64,000 bases of DNA from positions 68,897,523 to 68,961,522 of the forward strand of contig CM057228.1 of NCBI GenBank assembly GCA_029891385.1, written 5' to 3'. The position numbers and the translations under genes were made by a program. This document shows, piece after piece, positions 1 through 11,850 of this stretch (position 1 is the stretch's first letter; each line of letters opens with the position of its first letter). A model generated the notes under the pieces. That model was given only the letters and a program-made list of their open reading frames with translations, ran no database searches and was not told the origin of the DNA. Source of the stretch: Erythroxylum novogranatense (Eukaryota; Streptophyta; Magnoliopsida; Malpighiales; Erythroxylaceae).

Positions 1-430
1 CAAATTCCACTATCTTCTGCTTACAATCCAAACGGGCGTTGTAGTTCTCCAACGTATCCATACCCAGAATCACATCTTATCCTCCCATCTTTAGTGGCAT
101 CAAATCGACCACTAGAAGTTCTCCATCAATGCGAATCTCACAACCTCTATACACTTGACTAATCACAATATACTGGCCGATTGGAGTACTCACCATCAGC
201 GGAGTATCTAAAGGGCTCATAGTCCTATCAAACACGGGTCTACTCGAAGAAACAAACGAGTGAGTAGAACCCGGATCAATCGAAACAATCACAACATTAG
301 AAAATAACTGAACCGTACCAGTGACTACATCTGGAGCGGTCTCTGCATCCTCTCTAGTCATCGCAAACACCCTAGCCGGTGCCTGCCCTCTCGGTCTCCC
401 CGGAAGACTCACCCTCTTGGCTGCATCTGA
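1..430 (-). pseudogene. Aspartic protease region of Tekay-1 (partial, broken)
   Basis: This is retropepsin-type protease sequence of a gypsy polyprotein, which would process Gag-Pol. A 111-residue open stretch (412-77) carries the active-site neighbourhood IDPGSTHSFV, followed by the family's usual strand pattern (IGQYIVISQVYRGCEI). Homologs normally have D-S/T-G at the active site; here it reads D-P-G, which should abolish catalysis. A nonsense codon at 77-79 (just after KMGG) precedes DVILGMD, which continues in the same frame to the edge. The copy is therefore doubly broken. Downstream RT, RNase H and integrase are not in the window. Confidence 0.85.
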
Positions 431-439
431 ACTACCTAC

Positions 440-1633
440 TTATGTTGCTGTCCTCTGTCCCATGGTCTCTGTCCTCCTCGAAACTTGCATCTGACTCCTC
501 TCTTGTCGTGGAGGCTGAGGACACTCTCTGGCAATGTGTCCCTTCTCCCCACAGTTGAAACAAGCTCCTGTCAATCTGAAGCACTCTCCTCTATGAGATC
601 TCCCGCAGTGCTCACACTTCGGGACGAAAGATCTATCTCCATCTCCCCTTCTACTGCCTCCCACCGTAGAGGCTTAGTGAGAAACAGTAGAAGTCCTCGT
701 CGGCCTAGGTCGGCTCGCACCACTGCTCCTCTCCTCTGACTGAACTGGGAAGCTCCTAGCACTCCTGTCTGGCATAGGAGTACTAGTGCTACCTCCTCTC
801 CTGGACTGCTCTCTGCCCTTTCTCTTCTTATTCACTGCACTCTTAATATTCTCTATATTTTCCACTCTCAAAGCTGCCTCAACCAGCTGCTAGAAATCAC
901 AAAAATTTTGTACAATAACTTTCTCTCTGATGGCAAGATGCAGGCCTGACTCAAACCAGCGACATCTAGCAGCCTCACTCAACATCAAATCTGAAGCATA
1001 CCGGATAGCTGTGTAAACCGACGCTCATACTCGCTGACTGTCATATCTCTCTGAGTGAGACTCAGAAACTCCCTCTGCTTCTACTGAACATATACCTCAG
1101 ATAGATACTTCTTCTTATAAGCAACCACGAAATCTTGCCATGCCAACCCTACTGGCCTCATCTGACTCCCTGGTACGGTCTCCCACCAATGCAGCGCATC
1201 TCCCTGAAGCAAACTTGCAGCATAGATGACTCTCTCGTCATCCTCACTCTCCATCTGATCCAACACTCTCTCAGTCTTCCTCAACCAAGTCTCAGCTTCT
1301 TCAGGATCGAATGTCCTAAAGAAATCAACTGCCCCATACTTTCTCAACCTATCAAATCATCTCCCTTCGAGTGGGCTAAAGGTATATCGTGGCATTTGAC
1401 CCATAGCTCGCACGAATTCCCGAGTAAAGGCCCGGAACAACCTCGATCCAAAGAAGGCACTTGCTCTCAGATACCTGGCACTCTCGAAGTCGGCGAAGGA
1501 ATGGGCTCACTACTAAGCCCTCTGAAGCCTCAAGATTCCCTGGGCCATCGACTCATCACCCTCTCCTCTCCAACAGAGAATTAGGTGCAATGAATCCTTG
1601 CAAAGCTCCTCGTGTCCTTCTACGAGGTGGCAT
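440..1633 (-). pseudogene. gag of Tekay-1 (decayed)
   Basis: This is the capsid/nucleocapsid region. The likely start is the ATG at 1633 (MPPRRRTRG), matching the start of the second Tekay element in this window (MPPRKRTRG). The open piece 1347-1081 (88 aa) holds the retrotransposon gag core, with AETWLRKTERVLDQ and GDALHWWETV. Reading continues past a stop through QREFLSLTQRDMTVSEYERRF. The nucleocapsid knuckle CFNCGEKGHIARECP (C-x2-C-x4-H-x4-C) lies near 525-570 in the 664-440 frame. Several stops and frame changes separate the pieces, so no intact Gag can be made. Confidence 0.85.
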
Positions 1634-1785
1634 CGTACTCCTTCAAATGTAAACACTAAGGATTAGCTACAGGTCAATCTACATGTTTGCATGATATGCA
1701 TGTCACTTAATCAATGCAACAATTCATCATATATCATACAATTCATCCTATTATGCAGTCTAAGCCAAGGACACTAAACCTAGGC

Positions 1786-1797
1786 GCTCTGATACCA
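1786..1797 (-). promoter_or_regulatory. Primer-binding site (initiator tRNA-Met) of Tekay-1
   Basis: On the minus strand this reads TGGTATCAGAGC, the standard site pairing with the 3' end of initiator tRNA-Met. It lies four bases inside the LTR end at 1802, so the LTR to its right is the 5' LTR and the element runs leftward. Confidence 0.95.
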
Positions 1798-1801
1798 AAC
1801 A

Positions 1802-3981
1802 TGTTGGGCCCGGGTCCCGGATCCCCATTCCCGAGGCGGCCCCTCGGGCTGCGCCGGCGTCGGGTGCCCAAATACCTTCGGACCTGATCCCAACATCCAT
1901 ATATATACAATTCGATTCAAACACATATATTCATACATACATTCTACACATGCATTCTAAACATGCATTAATCATCCCAAATACATAAACCATCTGTCAT
2001 TGTCATTTGAAGAAATTCACCAAGTAGTCTCAAAATATAGCACAATACAAAATGAAATTTAAAATCCAAAATACATAAGTATGCTCTATGATGAAATGCT
2101 GGCGGGCTAACCAAAGTACTAACTTAATACAAGGCTCCTAACTAGCTTGAAGTTTCCGATGCCTTGCAAGGTCGACAATCATCTCGATCTGCACCTGAGG
2201 AGGGGAGAATAATAGGGTGAGTTGCGAAGCTCAGTGACATATACGTTTATAGCCATTGGCAACGAGCCACACAATCAAACATATATGTACATTCATGTTG
2301 CAAGCATATAACGAGTCAAGATTCATCCAATGATTCACACTCACATAAACACATGTCATGCAAAATTTCTGTCTCTCAACATAACAATTATTATGCATCA
2401 TTTCTATCAAAACAATCATGAATGCACACAAATGGTTCGAGAGTTCTGTAAACGATCCGGATAAACCGAAGTTAAATCTGTAAACTATCCGAGTCCGATT
2501 TTCTCAAGGATCTTGTGGTCTCAAGCGGGCAGCCTGGAGAAGGCTTTATGTCAACGTGCACGTGACTCCATCCGTAACTCTCTCACCCAAACAATACACA
2601 TAATCCATACGTTCCATGTTCAAAACATTTTTCAAAGCTTTCGTTATCGTCATTCTTTCCATTCTTGCCAAATATGCCATAAGGTCTATCAAGCCATGCA
2701 TAATCATAGGCGTAATGCAAATTCAATATTTATCATATAATTCAACACAAGCAAGATCACATAATGCAAGCAAGCATACACAAAGTAACCATAAACATAT
2801 TACCCACCTAGTATCGCACGAGAATCCAACTCACAGTTGTCCTTCCTCTTGCGATGGAAACTGGTCGGCTTGGTTTCCTATAGCAAACCAAGTCCCAAAT
2901 CAAATAATGTTCAAAGACAAATAATCGATAAGCGTGAAAATTCAAAGTCCTACTATAAGTTTGCATTCGACTTCTGACTAAAATTCCTGAATCCTAAGTG
3001 ACAAATTCCGAACCTCCCAACCTGTAGTCCTTTCTCTCTAGTTCACAACGAATCCAAAATCACCTCAATTGAACATCTGACGCCCAAGATATGCCCAAAA
3101 TCTCCTTCAAAACTTGGGTGCCATGCATGAGAGCTAAATTTCTTCGTACGTCGCGATGAGCCTTCCTCGCACGTCGCGACGAACGCTCCTCTCGCACGTC
3201 ACGGCGAACAAGCTGCCGCACGTCGTGACGAGCAAGTTGCCGCACGTCGCGGCGAATAAATATTTATTTGTCGTGATGTTACTTCCCCTTCTCGCACGTC
3301 GCGGCGTATTCATACTCACGTCACGACGTGCGAGTTTGGAGCTCGACTCCGAAACCCAGTTTTTCTGCATTTTCAACTTCAATCCTTACCCAAACTCAAA
3401 TGCAACACATCTAAACCTTAGATCAAGACTTATATTACATTTCTAACCCATTAATAACTCAAAATCAGTCATAAACACATCAACCCAAGAAATCTCACCA
3501 TTTTTGCCTTAAAATCCTAAAACCACCGATTCTCTTCATACCTACTATCTTCTCAGTTTAAATCTAACCAAACCAAGTTCAAACAAAGCAAACCTTACCT
3601 GGAAACATCTTAGATCGGTCAAAAAACGTCAAATGTCGAAAATCTCTTTTCCCTTCTCTTCCTCTCCACCGACGGCTTCTTCTTCTCCTTTCTTCTCTTT
3701 TCTCTGCTCTTTTCTTTCTAAGCCTAATTCTTTAAACCTAAAGGGAAAGCACAATGACCGCAATACCCCTCCTAAAAAGCCTTGACCTATCCAAAGTAAG
3801 TAACTTCCCAAAATGCCCTTACACAATTTAATCCTCTAATGCCTTATTTAAACCATATTTAATCTCAATTATACTCCAATTAACCACTAACACACCCAAT
3901 TTAATCAAACTAAGCCATAAACACATAATTATCAAAATTCATGCTTAATGACATCATAATATTTTTTTTTGGGGTCCAACA
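1802..3981 (-). repeat. 5' LTR of Tekay-1 (2180 bp)
   Basis: The plus strand starts TGTTGGGCCC and ends GGGGTCCAACA, giving matched inverted ends TGTTGG/CCAACA. The PBS follows on one side and foreign Tat coding sequence on the other. Near 2195-2240 it has the short block with TGAG..GAAGCTCAGT that recurs in the other Tekay-type LTRs here (about 6745-6775, 14785-14815, 27480-27530), showing kinship despite different overall sequence. It contains a CpG-rich short-repeat array (3140-3335). No gene is seen. Confidence 0.88.
3140..3335. repeat. CpG-rich short-repeat array in the Tekay-1 LTR
   Basis: Six to seven imperfect copies of GCACGTCGCGRCGA occur in about 195 bp, separated by 10-40 bases. 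The best copy contains the perfect palindrome CGTCGCGACG. There are eight ACGT cores in total, including CACGTCACGACGTG. Neighbouring LTR sequence is AT-rich, so the base composition is abrupt. Confidence 0.85.
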
Positions 3982-3982
3982 T

Positions 3983-4126
3983 CCTGAAAAGCTCGGACAA
4001 GCATGGGAAGGACCCTACCAGGTCGTCAAGCAAGTCGGGCATGGTTCTTACATTCTACGCGACGCAAATGGGAAAATTCTACCAAGGCCATGGAATTCTC
4101 AAAATTTGAAGGCATTCTACCAATAG
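3983..4126 (+). pseudogene. Integrase C-terminus of the Tat element (fragment)
   Basis: About 47 residues (PEKLGQAWEGPYQV ... LPRPWNSQNLKAFYQ, then TAG) match the end of gypsy integrases of the Tat/Athila branch, whose last segment is typically G-x-W-E-G-P-Y-x-V followed by L-P-R-x-W-N-x-x-N-L-x-x-Y-Y. The upstream part is cut by the Tekay-1 LTR at 3981/3982; the apparent upstream methionine belongs to that LTR. The terminal stop looks native, so this is the true end of pol. Confidence 0.9.
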
Positions 4127-4328
4127 ATAAGTTTTATTTTAGTTAGTCTTCGTTTATTATCATTTTTGTATACAACACGTGGGAACCTTTTTCCTGTCCC
4201 TGCCAGACAGGTTTTTTAACGGCCCACGCCCTCATTATCATCAATAAAGGGGTTTTCGGATTTCTTGGCAATTAAAAGCTCTAATATATGTGACAAAGAG
4301 TAGAAAATCCAACCAGCCATCGCTCGGC
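4127..4328 (+). other. Spacer between Tat pol and the tandem repeats
   Basis: This is non-coding sequence after the pol stop. It includes CTGTCCCTGCCAGACAGG near 4194-4211, a short inverted repeat (CCTGTC...GACAGG) that could form a hairpin. Nothing else is recognised. Confidence 0.5.
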
Positions 4329-4965
4329 ATCTCCATAGATCGACTACGATCGATCGGGTCGCCAAGATAAGATCCTTGGGACCCTCGTTCGTCATCGCTC
4401 GGCCTCTCCACAGATCGACTACGGTCGATCGGTCGCCAAGACAAGATCCTTGGGACCCTCGTTCGCCATCGCTCGGCTTCTCCACAGATCGACTACGGTC
4501 GGTCGGGTCTCCAAAACAAGATCCTTGGGACCCTCGTTCGCCATCACTCGGCTTCTCCACAGATCGAATACGGTCGGTCGGGTCGCAAAGAAAAGATCCT
4601 TGGGACCCTCGTTCGCCATCGCTCGGCTTCTCCACAGATTGACTACGGTCGTTCGGGTCGCCAAGACAAGATCCTTGGGACCCTCGTTCGCCATCACTCG
4701 GCCTTGACACGGATCGACTACGGTCGATCAGTTGCCAAGACAAGATCCTTGGGACCCTCGTTCGTCATCACTCGGCCTCAACACAGATCGACTACGGTCG
4801 ATCGGTCTCCAAGACAAGATCCTTGGGACCATCGCTCGACCTTGACACGGATCGACTACGGTCGATCAGTCGCCAAGACAAGATCCTTGGGACCATCGCT
4901 CGGCCTCGACACAGATCGACTACGGTCGATCGATCGCCAAGATAAGATCTTTGGAACCATCGATC
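4329..4965. repeat. Tandem repeat of 73-75 bp in the Tat 3' region
   Basis: About nine units are marked by AAGATCCTTGGGACC, recurring at roughly 4370, 4445, 4519, 4594, 4668, 4744, 4817, 4878 and 4944. The last units shorten to about 60-65 bp and change CCCTCG to CCATCG. Each unit contains an inverted repeat GATCGAC-TACG-GTCGATC. The many overlapping open frames here (25 residues per 75-bp unit) are by-products of the repeat and not genes. Tandem repeats in the 3' untranslated region are known for Tat-lineage elements. Confidence 0.93.
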
Positions 4966-5208
4966 GTCACTGACTAACGCTCGGTCGAGGATCTTAAGAC
5001 AAAATCTCGAATTGTTCGGCCCTATTATCACTCGACCTAATTCATCTTGGCCGTCACAAGATCGTTTATTCTTTCAGAACCTACTATTCGAGGGGAGAAA
5101 CATTCAACACGCCAAAAACAATCAAAAATGAGTTTTTATTTCTTAAAGCAAAAGGTTCTGGCCACAAGCCCGACCAGATGGGCCTTACACAAAATGAAAC
5201 AATCACTC
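4966..5208. other. Region between the tandem repeats and the antisense ORF end
   Basis: The repeat decays out by about 5000. The rest would be the 3' untranslated part of the antisense transcript. No gene is seen. Confidence 0.4.
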
Positions 5209-5893
5209 TCATTCTTTCGGAGGAGAAGTAGGGCCAGCAACGGGAACAACCGGGTCAGCAGAGGAAGGGTCGACAGCAGGATCAGACAAAGGAAGAGAAG
5301 GGCTGGCGATTGGATCAAGAGGAGCTGGCAGCAGGGGGACATCCTCTTCTTCTCCTTCTTCCGAGCTCATATCTAACTCCTCATCCAGAACAACGGCCCG
5401 CTCCCCCAAGGCCCTCTCCTTCATTCCCTCCAACGAAAGGCTAAGAGTAGGAAGCAGCGGCTCGGCATAATCTTCAAATGAAGGCCGCTCCGACCCATCG
5501 GGAACGTGGATTTCATGGCACTTCTTCAGGACCGAAAGGGTTACGTCACAGGCGAGCTCTAGGCATTCTGCATTTAAATTTCTTCTCTTCCACCGTTTGA
5601 TTGCCTCGATTCTTTGCTTTTTAAAAGAGCATCCCAACTTCGTCAACACCTCCTCGGTCCTGCGCTTGCCTTCCACCGCCGCATGATAATCTTGGAGGAA
5701 CTTCTCTTTAAGCTTCATCTCCAACTCCAACTTTCCCTCCAAGACCAGACACTTTGATCACCGCCTTCGCACGCAATCGCCTCGATCCTCTCCTCCTCCC
5801 CAGATCAAATTGAGCTTTCAAAGAACTCATCGCTTCCTCCCGAATCTTCTTCTCCTTCTCTAAAGAATAATTCTGAGCCTGAAGAAGGTCTCT
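5209..5893 (-). pseudogene. Antisense ORF of the Tat element, C-terminal half
   Basis: On the minus strand a charged, helix-forming segment (RDLLQAQNYSLEKEKKIREEA, about 5893-5760) shifts frame near 5745 into a 177-residue open stretch ending at 5209-5211. That stretch has a coiled-coil-like N-terminus (MEGKLELEMKLKEKFLQDY), then KRWKRRNLNAE, and a tail rich in acidic residues and proline. It joins in frame to the N-terminal half at 11856-13211 once the lone LTR and one copy of TCTCT are removed. Such proteins occur antisense in Tat elements; their role is unknown. Confidence 0.8.
5889..5893. repeat. Target-site duplication TCTCT, left copy
   Basis: TCTCT here and at 11851-11855 flank the lone Tekay-type LTR. 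Removing one copy with the insert restores continuous antisense coding (KEGRD followed by LLQAQ). Confidence 0.9.
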
Positions 5894-8800
5894 AGTTGGG
5901 ACCCGATCCGGGAACCGGATCCCAACCAGAAAACGAAAAATGTAAAACGAAAGTACCAAGCAAAACGGTAAGGAATCGATACTTAACAAATGGCGCCTAC
6001 ATCCGAGAACAATCAAGAACACGTAAACACATTCAATAGATGAACATAATCGCGTTGAAACCCTAAGACATTTCAAATCCGATATAATTTTTTTTCTTAT
6101 TCATTCCTTTTCTTTAATCAATCTCATTCAAATCATAACCATTCCATACAATTCCTTTTGAAACTCATCCTCACCAATTTCAATTCACTTAATTCATCTA
6201 AATCGTTTCTTATACAATCATATAAATCCTCAAACTCATTTCTTTAAACCCATTTTACCGAATTTTACTGAAATTTCACAAGATGACGATTGATTTTGAC
6301 ACCCAAAATTTAAAACCAAAGAAACGACTTCTAATACATAATCCAATAACACAAGGCAACATCGACCTCTCGTCCGCATCCAAACACCAGCAGAAAACAC
6401 AATCTTAGTTCTAAACACTTCATCATTCCAATCCATAATACATCTCAACTTAAATATCCACAATTCAATCACAAGCCATTCATATACATTCCAATTACCA
6501 TTTATATCCATCTCAATTCAAATTTACGACAAAATCTATTCCACAATCATACATAACTCATAACCAAATACATCATAAATTTACATAATGACTTTTCAAG
6601 CCATAAACAAATGCAATACATAATCCATAAATTTTTTTCACAACTTCAAAACTAAACTCCAACATTACACATAAAACAAAGCATACAAAAACTATCGGGT
6701 TGACATCATACTGTTTTCCATCCGATCTCCCGTGAAAACTCGGAGATGGGGATGAAAGGGGGTGAGCACAAAGCTCGTGGATAATATATTTATAAATTGA
6801 AACATAAGTTAAAATCGTCTTTTCAAAACATTTCCCATTTGAAAATTTATCCAAAACCTCATTTCACACGCTTCAAAACATTCATAAACCTTAGAAATTT
6901 TCTCAAATCATCATTTATTTCAAAACATCCATAACCAGCTCAAGGTTCGTGAGTAAAACTTTTACAAATCATGCACAATTTCAAATATGAATGCATCACA
7001 TCATATACATATCAAAACACGTAACACATCACAAATGGTTTGATGTCGACCACACACCCCACCCGTAGGTGTTTGCGAGTTATATCATGGCGTGTGTTTC
7101 ATGGGTTATACCGCTGCATCCAACACAAATCACATAACACATCAAATGGTTTGGTTTGGTTCGGTCCAAATAGACGTATCGCATATTACCGCATAGCGGT
7201 TCTGCGATGCAGGAATGTAGGGGAGTCCGAGATCGAACTCCTATGCCACTAGCGGCAGCCGGAGAAGGCTATAACAAGTAGAGACAATGACGACTCACAA
7301 AGGACCTTACCAAACCCATATAGCACATAAGCAAAACATAATTTCAGATGGGCCAAGGCACTTTTCAAACATCTTGCTTTTCACATTTTCAAATCACATC
7401 ATCATATCAGGTCATAAATGCCACAACCATATACACATGGATTCACATAACAAAATTTAATGACATTCACATCATCACTTAAATCACATATTCATCACAA
7501 TATATGCACTACTTTAATTCATTTAAATCATACGAAAACCAAGCCTTGAAGTTCATAAATCTTGCATTTTCAAAACATTATTTTCATAAAATCATTGATA
7601 AAACTTTGCTTCTTGAATTTCCAAATTCATATTCTTAGCTTACAATTCAAGAAATAAATATACTACCCACCTCATATCCATGTTAGCATCTTGTCCAATG
7701 CTTCAATTTGACCTTTTCTCCTTTCTTCCTTCCAATTGAAAATTCCCTAAATCAATTTCATCCAAAATTTAATCTCATAAATAACTTAATCCTTCAATTT
7801 GATGCTTAAGTCATCAATTCTTACTAATTCCAAGATAGTTATATCACTAATTTCAAAAACCCCCCAAATTACAAATTGAACCTAAACTAAGCCAATCAAA
7901 TTCAATATCATAATTAACTTAATTTCTCAAATTGAACTTAGGAAATATCAATTCCTCTCATATTCAAGCTATTTCAATCTCCAATTTTGAAAATCCATAA
8001 TTTTCAAAATTGGCCTAAACCAATTTGCACAAATTCAATATCATAAAACATAATTTCTTCAAAATTGATTCCATATTTCATCAATTCATGCTATTATTGA
8101 TGATTCTACACCATTAATTCACAAAATTTGGGAAAATCTCCAAATTCCAAATTAAGCCTAAACCTCTAATTTACAATTTTTCAAATTAAAATTCACCTAA
8201 AGCATAAACATCAAAATTAACTTAGGATATCTCAAATTCATCACTAATTCAAGCCATCTAAAGCAACAATTTCAAAAATCCCTAAATTTCACTATTCATC
8301 ATCTTCTTCACTAAGCTTTCTCTCTCTAGAATCTTCCATAACCAAAATTAACTCATTATACTTGAAAATTACTAAATAAATCTCATAACACACAAACCCA
8401 CATCATTTCTAATTAATCTAAACCAAAATAAAACTCAAAGATTGAAATTTCTTTTACCTCTTTCTCTCTCTAGATTTTCGAAAATCCAAGCTCCAATGGT
8501 AGCTTCATCTCCTTTCTTCCTTTCCCTTGAAATCCATGCAAAACTCATGGTAGAAGCCTTAAAACTTGAAAACCCTCACTTCTCTCTCTTCCTCCACCAT
8601 GGACGAATCTCTCCACTCTTCTTCTCCTTCTTATTTCTTTTTCTTTTTCTCTTCATTTTCGTGAATCTTCTGCTGTAATAAATGGGTAAAACGACAGTTC
8701 CTATGGTGTTTTACCATGTCACTTAAAATGGGGCACAAATGATCCTTATGCCCTCACTTGTTTGCTTATTTCCAAAATTGCCCCTGCAGGAATTTGAAAA

Positions 8801-9012
8801 ACTGACCACTTGCGTCCTGTTTTCAAGCATCTAAACGAAATAATTTGGACAAACTTTCTTCTAAATAATTGTTCCTCTCGATCTTACGAATCCAACGCCA
8901 CTGACGGCGCTCAATTTGGATCTAAAACGAAGAAATTATAGCCGAAATACGATCGGACCTTCACAAAATACGAGACTGAACATTACGCGAATTTAATTCC
9001 AGAAATTAACAA

Positions 9013-9017
9013 TCTTA
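9013..9017. repeat. Target-site duplication TCTTA, left copy
   Basis: TCTTA here matches 10739-10743 on the other side of the copia LTR. Confidence 0.88.
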
Positions 9018-10738
9018 TGTTGGATCGCGTATGGTCCGAGTATTCACAATACGCTGCGGAAGAGACCATACAAAATTATCAAGTATAATCGAAAACACGA
9101 GGATTAATGAAAATACCTTATTTTCGTGGATGGATTGCTTCTTTTCGGATTCCAAGACACTGCAAATCGCTAATGTCCTCTACCGGTATCCACACGAGCA
9201 TGCACGATCCGGGCTGCGGCTGTAGTGTGCTAGCACGTCCTGAAAACCTTTCAGAACGCCGCACGATCTTTCTCTTGGCGGCTAGGGTTTCTTGACAGTT
9301 GTGTCGTTCACCTAATGAGACCTAAGCTTCTCTATTTATAGAGAAACCCTAATCTCATTCAGGCCCTATTAAGTTTCGGCCCATTATATCATATATATAA
9401 TAAAAGCCCGACAACTTAATTAAATCTAGCCCAATAAATATATCTAAATATATTTATTTAACACCTAATAAATTAGGCCCAAGAGAATAAGCCCAGATCA
9501 CATCACTCTTTGTGTGCGACCCTGTAGGCTCATTTGATGTTGGCAATGGGCTTGATTACACTTCAAGGCTCATAAGTCATAAGCGGCCTCTAGCAAGACA
9601 TTATGACTACCCAAATCAAATGAGGATCGATAATCCGATTTAACCTGTAACTATGGTTATAGGCTCAGTCCTTTTGTAACACGATATCAAGATTAATCAC
9701 AAGGCATGGTACATGTCAACCTTTGATTAATCATAGTTTCTTGATCTCCAAGTTGACTGATTATAACAAATGACATTGATGACTCTTCATCAATTCATTT
9801 GAGCACGGCCATGCATTTCTTCAGTCACACTTGTCAAGAGGCCCAAATGATATCTCTCTCATTTAAGAGAGGTACAAATCCCATCTACGTCATTCACATC
9901 CCTCTGCATGATTCATTTAGTGTCCAACATAAGACTATATGTTATTCGGTTAAAAATAACTTAGTCTAATATCAAAACACTAAATTCCTCATGTAGGGAA
10001 CCATGATGACTTCAGGTCAAAGGACTAAAGTCAAACCATATAAAGAATCACTAATGACATGAAACCATGTAGTGTAACACCCCACTCCCGTAAGACTCGA
10101 ACCCGATATCGTTGGTGATATCCGAGTCCGCGTCCCACGAGAGTGACGTACTACATCAGTCGATTTAAAATTCAGTATACATTTTTTTTTAATTTTATTT
10201 GGTATTAAATGGTACAATTGTTCTTTTGTCAATTTCTTTCCCGTCCGACGTCCGATTGGCCTGATTCCAGAGGCATCGGATTCGTTGAATATTTAATTTC
10301 ATATTATGAGAAAACGGGAATTTTTAGACGGGAATTTGACGTAGCCCCTATTGACGGAATGGGGTGTTACATGTAGTATTCTTTATGTGGGTCGATCCAA
10401 TATATGTTCTCTAACATATATCTATGTTTCTGATTTGATATCTCATATCCATGATCAGTAAAACGTGATCATCAATCAGAACACATACTAGTCTTAATTC
10501 ATTATTGTTCCACCAATAATGATCGACTGTGACGATCTAGAATAGTATTATAATGCTTATGGTTTTACTATCAAGTCACATACTTGATGACATAAGTTTA
10601 ATACCATTCATGGAATGTAAATCACATTACATGAAATACATGCATATATGAAGGAATACCTCTTAATATATTATTAACAAGTCATAATGTTAATACATGA
10701 ATCACAAATATCCATTGGCCTAGGGCACACTACTAACA
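9018..10738 (-). mobile_element. Lone Ty1/copia-type LTR (about 1.4 kb without its insert)
   Basis: On the minus strand the LTR begins TGTTAGTAGTGTGCCC at 10738 and ends near 9018 with CGCGATCCAACA. TCTTA flanks both sides. A TATA-like TCTATAAATAG lies on the minus strand near 9336-9346, so transcription would start shortly to its left. The beginning resembles plant copia LTRs known to me; that is recall, not a search. No internal genes are present, so it is a solo LTR. A 299-bp element is inserted inside it. Confidence 0.82.
10068..10376. mobile_element. 299-bp LTR-like element (10073-10371) with 5-bp duplications
   Basis: The body runs from TGTAACACCCCA at 10073 to TGGGGTGTTACA at 10371, perfect 12-base inverted ends. 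TGTAG occurs at 10068-10072 and 10372-10376. A 5-bp duplication and TG...CA ends favour a solo LTR of a small LTR element; the 12-bp inverted ends would also suit a MITE. It contains GATATC-GTTGGT-GATATC, a small inverted repeat, and no gene. Confidence 0.85.
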
Positions 10739-11099
10739 TCTTAGAGATGAAATTAAATTTCAATCCCTTGACAAGAGTTGTATCCCTATGTCTTAACTTT
10801 ATTTTCCCTCAAGAATCAACTCAATCGGAGTTGTACAGCTCCCGAAAATCGCAAAATACTGAACCATGTTTAGAAAATTATCCAACTTATAACCTATAAC
10901 CAAATCTCCTACTTTGGTTCAATCAATCTCTTTCCATTTAATCTCCTAAAAATCATAATTCTTCATAAAAATGAACGTAATTGTCTTAGGAATCCAACAC
11001 TTCAAGAATCGAGTCAAACGGATGTCGGATGAAGGAATTATGCAAAAAAGATTACAAAAGGGTCGGATTGAAAACCCAAGAACAAAACGGGTTTTTCCA

Positions 11100-11620
11100 A
11101 AAATCGTAACTCCTAGTCCCGATATCAAAAAATTACAAACTTTATGGCTTCGGAAAGATCGACATACAAGCTACAACTTTTAGTAATACCACTTACTCCA
11201 ATTCAGACTAAATCCATACGACGAGTAGCCTCGAAGCATAGAATACACAAATCTATACTTAATAATATTTTCAAAACAAAGCGTATCTTCTGAAAATCAT
11301 ATCTCCCAATCCCGACATCGAAAAATAGCAAAATTTATGTCCACAAAAAGCTCTCGACAGAGGCTACAAGTTTCATGTTCATCATTTTCTCAAATTTTGC
11401 CTAAATCAAAAGTCAACTGTCAATCCCAAAAGTCAAACTTCAAACAAATTTCATACTTAACTTTGACTGATCATAACTTCCACTCCCGATATCGAAAAAT
11501 ATCAAACTTTATGGCTACGGAAAGCTCTTGACATAATCTACAAGTTTCCAGAAGACCATTTTATCAAATTTTGCCTAAATCAAAAGTCAACCCTCAAAGG
11601 CCAAAAAGTCAAACTTTTTA
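11100..11620. repeat. About 180-bp degenerate tandem module with W-box-like motifs
   Basis: Three diverged copies start near 11105, 11290 and 11470. Each has a phrase like TCCCGATATCGAAAAATA, then AACTTTATGGCT, then CTACAAGTTT. Between copies lie AGTCAA motifs (TTGACT on the minus strand) at about 11406, 11424, 11585 and 11608. The module is related to repeats at 15955-16440 in another Tekay LTR. Confidence 0.65.
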
Positions 11621-11850
11621 CAATTTTCATATTCTCACACTTTTTCTTTTTAATCTTTGTTATTTAACTTTATTTCAATCAACTCATTTACTTTCTTCTC
11701 ATAATCCATATAAGTTCACTCAAATATCAAAGTCCTCAAAATTTATACTTTCATCAAATTTCCTTAAACTCAACATTTTCTCACCAATTTCTTTCTCACT
11801 TAAATTCATTTTAATATTTCTAATTTTCATCAAAAGTTCGGGGTCCAACA

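Larger units (their letters stand above)
1..3981 (-). mobile_element. Tekay-1: Ty3/gypsy (Tekay/Del-type) retrotransposon, 5' part only
   Basis: Only the LTR, primer-binding site, gag and part of the protease are inside the window; pol and the other LTR would lie beyond the left edge. The order on the minus strand is LTR (3981-1802), PBS (1797-1786), gag (from 1633) and protease (to 1). The Tekay/Del assignment rests on the gag style (a core with GDALHWWETV, then a CCHC knuckle), on the long LTR and on likeness to Tekay-2 in this window. The element sits inside the integrase C-terminus of a plus-strand Tat element: Tat coding sequence resumes exactly after the LTR end, with TCCTG (3982-3986) as the right target duplication. 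The left duplication is off-window. Confidence 0.85.
5894..11850 (-). mobile_element. Lone Tekay-type LTR (about 4.2 kb after removing nested insert)
   Basis: The ends read AGTTGGGACCC (first base changed from the expected TGTTGG) and GGGGTCCAACA, flanked by TCTCT on both sides. No gag, pol, PBS or purine tract is present, so this is best read as a solo LTR left by LTR-LTR recombination. It shares with the other Tekay LTRs the block GGGGGTGAGCACAAAGCTCGTGG (about 6757-6780, minus-strand orientation) and a degenerate roughly 180-bp module. It is AT-rich and gene-free apart from the nested copia LTR. Open frames such as 6236-6511 or 10971-11183 show no recognisable protein. Confidence 0.85.

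Noticed and set aside
3629..3826. Minus-strand 65-codon ORF with Lys/Glu-rich C-terminus
   Set aside because: It lies inside the Tekay-1 LTR in a purine-rich stretch; composition explains it.
4216..4973. Several overlapping ORFs of 67-175 codons on both strands with repeated peptides
   Set aside because: They arise because a roughly 75-bp tandem repeat keeps frame (25 codons per unit); similar-quality frames exist on both strands and none matches a family.
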